64,000 nt of DNA from a virus, in IMG/VR virus record IMGVR_UViG_3300031344_000002, positions 154,382-218,381 of that record; one strand, written 5' to 3'. The first letter of the stretch is position 1, and each line of letters begins with the position of its first letter. The notes beneath the pieces were generated by a model. The model had not been told where the DNA came from. It did no database searches and saw only the letters and a list, made by a program, of their open reading frames with translations. Made by a program: the position numbers and the translations under genes. This document shows positions 62,230-64,000 of the stretch, in pieces.

Positions 62230-62619
62230 TCAATCTTTAACTTTTTCCCATAATTTTGAGAAATGTTTTTTTCTTTTCTGTATTCCAATAAAATATAATC
62301 CCTTTTCAAGAATTGTTGGTCTATGGTCTGCTATTTCAGTTACTTGATTCTTATTCCAGTATTCAGGAACTAGATTTTCAAATCTGGTATGATTTAAAGT
62401 ACAACCATCTGTTCCAACTTCAATTACAAAACTATTATCTTTTTCTAATTCGTATAAATCATAATCACCACACATTGCATGACAATGACCAGACTTTTCT
62501 GATTTTGCAATAAATGTCTTTCCAATTTTCTTACATCCTTCGGGAAGTTTACTTATTGAAAATATCTGAACGTCACCTTGCATTCCAGCAAATTTGTTGT
62601 TAAAATTTAAATTTTTCAT
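62230..62619 (-). CDS. Hypothetical protein, 129 aa
   Basis: MKNLNFNNKFAGMQGDVQIFSISKLPEGCKKIGKTFIAKSEKSGHCHAMCGDYDLYE...RPTILEKGLYFIGIQKRKKHF. The SGHxHxxxG stretch with three Cys/His recurs in phage proteins. It forms a single-gene unit with a host-type promoter and a terminator. Confidence 0.82.
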   Translation of the reverse strand: MKNLNFNNKFAGMQGDVQIFSISKLPEGCKKIGKTFIAKSEKSGHCHAMCGDYDLYELEKDNSFVIEVGTDGCTLNHTRFENLVPEYWNKNQVTEIADHRPTILEKGLYFIGIQKRKKHFSKLWEKVKD

Positions 62620-62658
62620 AATTAATTATTATTAAGTATTATTTTTAATTTTCTTTTG

Positions 62659-62688
62659 CAAATATAGATAATTTTATTTAAATATCAA
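62659..62688 (-). promoter_or_regulatory. Host-type promoter TTG-N19-TATATTTG
   Basis: Minus strand: TTG (62686-62688), 19 bases, TATATTTG (62659-62666), 40 bases before the start at 62619. Confidence 0.72.
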
Positions 62689-62703
62689 TCCCTTTTATTA
62701 TTT

Positions 62704-64000
62704 TTAATTTCTACTATTCCAAAAATAATCCAATTCTTTTGGTATTTCATTTGGTCTATGATATTTAGCTGCTTCTATACAATCATTAAAACTACTGTCA
62801 GTTGGTATTAAATAATTTTGTCCAGTTGAAGGACATGTCATCTTTAACCAAGCTAATGCTGCAGGACTATTACCATTTAAATCCTCTTCTTCATTAAATA
62901 CTTCTTTAGTCTTATATAATATAAATTCTTCATCACCATGTGCATGTTTAATAGTTTTCCTATCTACTTCAACAGCATCAAGAAATTTCATCATTTCTCC
63001 CTCACCTTTGCTTTCAATTATTTCATAAATACCACCCCTAACGTCTTCATTGGTTTCATTTATAAAATCTGTTTTAATTAATGAATTGTTATTTGCTTTT
63101 TCAAATATCAATTTCGGCATTTGTCTTCCATGAATATAATAACAATCAAACTTTGTTTCTTCAATTGTACATCCCCATTCAACAGCTAAACCATTTGTAT
63201 TATGTAAATTATTGTTATTATCTCTATATATTTTCTTTGGATATTTTGAAACAACACATAATAATTCAGAAAAAATTGCTGAATACACACCAGAATCTAA
63301 ATATAAATCATTCCAAGAATTTAATGTAATTCCAATTTCTCCACAATCAATTTTAAATTCATCTTTAATAAATTTCCACCAAGCCAATGAAACATTAGAA
63401 TAAACATTTGCAGTAAATAAATATGAATTATTATAATTCTTTAGTGTATTGTTTAGTGTATTCTTTAGTGTATTGCGTAGTGTATTGCCTAGTGTATTGC
63501 CTAGTGTATTGCTTAGTGTATTGCGTAGTGTATTGTGTAGTGTATTGTCTAGTGTATTGTCTAGTGTATTGTCTAGTGTATTGCGTAGTGTATTGTATAG
63601 TGTATTGCGTAGTGTATTGAGTAGTGTATTGTATAGTGTATTGAGTAGTGTATTGTATAGTGTATTGCCTAGTGTATTGCCTAGTGTATTGTCTAGTGTA
63701 TTGAGTAGTGTATTGTCTAGTGTATTGCCTAGTGTATTGCCTAGTGTATTGTCTAGTGTATTGTGTAGTGTATTGTCTAGTGTATTGTCTAGTGTATTGA
63801 GTAGTGTATTGTATAGTGTATTGTCTAGTGTATTGAGTAGTGTATTGCGTAGTGTATTGTATAGTGTATTGTCTAGTGTATTGAGTAGTGTATTGTATAG
63901 TGTATTGAGTAGTGTATTGTATAGTGTATTGCCTAGTGTATTGCCTAGTGTATTGTCTAGTGTATTGAGTAGTGTATTGTCTAGTGTATTGCCTAGTGTA
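62704..64000 (-). CDS. Large protein with NTLx repeats and a DUF6745-like domain, partial
   Basis: The frame is open on the minus strand from the window edge (64000) to the stop at 62704, so at least 432 residues are visible and the start lies outside. Upstream of about 63440 it is a tandem tetrapeptide repeat N-T-L-x (x = G, D, R, Y, L, H, S, N or K), about 46 copies. Then comes NYNNSYLFTANVYSNVSLAWWKFIKDEF and a globular part: LHNTNGLAVEWGCTIEETKFDCYYIHG, VRGGIYEIIE, FLDAVEVDRKTIKHAHGDEEFILYK, WLKMTCPSTGQNYLIPTDSSFNDCIEAAKYHRPNEIP. This order is that of DUF6745-like domains, which often follow such short repeats. Function unknown. Confidence 0.85.
   Translation of the reverse strand, partial: TLGNTLDNTLLNTLDNTLGNTLGNTLYNTLLNTLYNTLLNTLDNTLYNTLRNTLLNTLDNTLYNTLLNTLDNTLDNTLHNTLDNTLGNTLGNTLDNTLLNTLDNTLGNTLGNTLYNTLLNTLYNTLLNTLRNTLYNTLRNTLDNTLDNTLDNTLHNTLRNTLSNTLGNTLGNTLRNTLKNTLNNTLKNYNNSYLFTANVYSNVSLAWWKFIKDEFKIDCGEIGITLNSWNDLYLDSGVYSAIFSELLCVVSKYPKKIYRDNNNNLHNTNGLAVEWGCTIEETKFDCYYIHGRQMPKLIFEKANNNSLIKTDFINETNEDVRGGIYEIIESKGEGEMMKFLDAVEVDRKTIKHAHGDEEFILYKTKEVFNEEEDLNGNSPAALAWLKMTCPSTGQNYLIPTDSSFNDCIEAAKYHRPNEIPKELDYFWNSRN
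63443..64000. repeat. 12-base tandem repeat, about 46 copies, open to the window edge
   Basis: The unit TAGTGTATTGnn repeats without a gap; only the last two bases (plus rarely the base before) vary. On the minus strand each unit codes for Asn-Thr-Leu and one variable residue. All variants seen keep the frame open and none makes a stop. Confidence 0.95.

Noticed and set aside
63423-63620. A plus-strand frame reading LVYCLVYC repeats
   Set aside because: It is the shadow of the 12-base tandem repeat. The minus-strand frame is longer, runs into a globular domain and has no stop.
1-64000. tRNA genes
   Set aside because: I looked for TTCGA/TTCAA-type T-loops followed by acceptor pairing and found none that make a cloverleaf.

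Overview
The window looks like a piece of a large, very AT-rich tailed-phage (Caudoviricetes) genome with a Bacteroidetes-type host. The phage signs are about 150 tightly packed, mostly very small genes in long co-directional blocks with 1-20 base overlaps, a T4-like rIIA/rIIB pair, a Dda-type SF1 helicase, GIY-YIG/NUMOD homing-endonuclease genes and many small zinc-finger and one- or two-helix membrane proteins. The host signs are promoters of the Bacteroidetes -33/-7 type (TTG, 19-20 bases, TAnnTTTG), almost no Shine-Dalgarno sequences (starts sit in A/T runs such as AAATTATG), and a CRISPR repeat that resembles those of type VI-B (Cas13b) loci. No structural, packaging or polymerase genes are visible, so this is an accessory/early region. 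The standard genetic code fits.

Layout. (1) 1-36.8 kb, plus strand: a zinc-ribbon fragment, a small protein gene ending in a CRISPR mini-array (four 36-base repeats, three 30-base spacers, no cas genes), a nuclease-like protein, a Nudix hydrolase, the Dda-like helicase, a free-standing Hint-like fragment, a NADAR protein, a P-loop kinase split by a stop codon, a DUF3307 gene cut by a TnpB-element relic, a GIY-YIG endonuclease, a structured RNA near 13.7-13.95 kb, peptide deformylase with a SEC-C tail, a deoxyribosyltransferase-like enzyme, an AAA ATPase, a second Nudix protein, a UDG-like protein, a ParB-fold protein and a NUMOD protein. (2) 36.9-52.5 kb, minus strand: macro-domain protein, rIIB, two conserved membrane/lipoprotein-like genes, four tandem paralogs, rIIA, a DUF262 protein, a GGDEF protein and a radical SAM enzyme. 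(3) 52.6-55.3 kb, plus strand: a short block that begins with a decayed second copy of the CRISPR array and its leader gene. (4) 55.5-60.3 kb, minus strand: small proteins, a probable RNA with a strong terminator, a GNAT acetyltransferase. (5) 60.6-61.8 kb, plus strand: a complete TnpB. (6) 61.9-64 kb, minus strand: small genes and the 3' part of a large gene whose visible N-terminal side is a 12-base tandem repeat coding for NTLx tetrapeptides.

Regulation. Two promoter classes can be read. One is host-like (TTG-N19/20-TATATTTG). The other is a strictly spaced element, TGTAACA-N13-TTCGTAT, found 20 times on both strands, almost always just upstream of a gene in the sense direction. Both plus/minus convergent junctions (36.83 kb and 55.46 kb) carry the same 33-base sequence in opposite orientation.

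How the parts may work together: NADAR, the macro domain, two Nudix enzymes and a deoxyribosyltransferase-like enzyme suggest management of ADP-ribose/NAD and nucleotide chemistry, possibly against DarT-like host defences. The CRISPR mini-arrays may lend guides to a host Cas13-type effector against rival phages. Functions are inferred from sequence motifs read by eye; no database search was possible.
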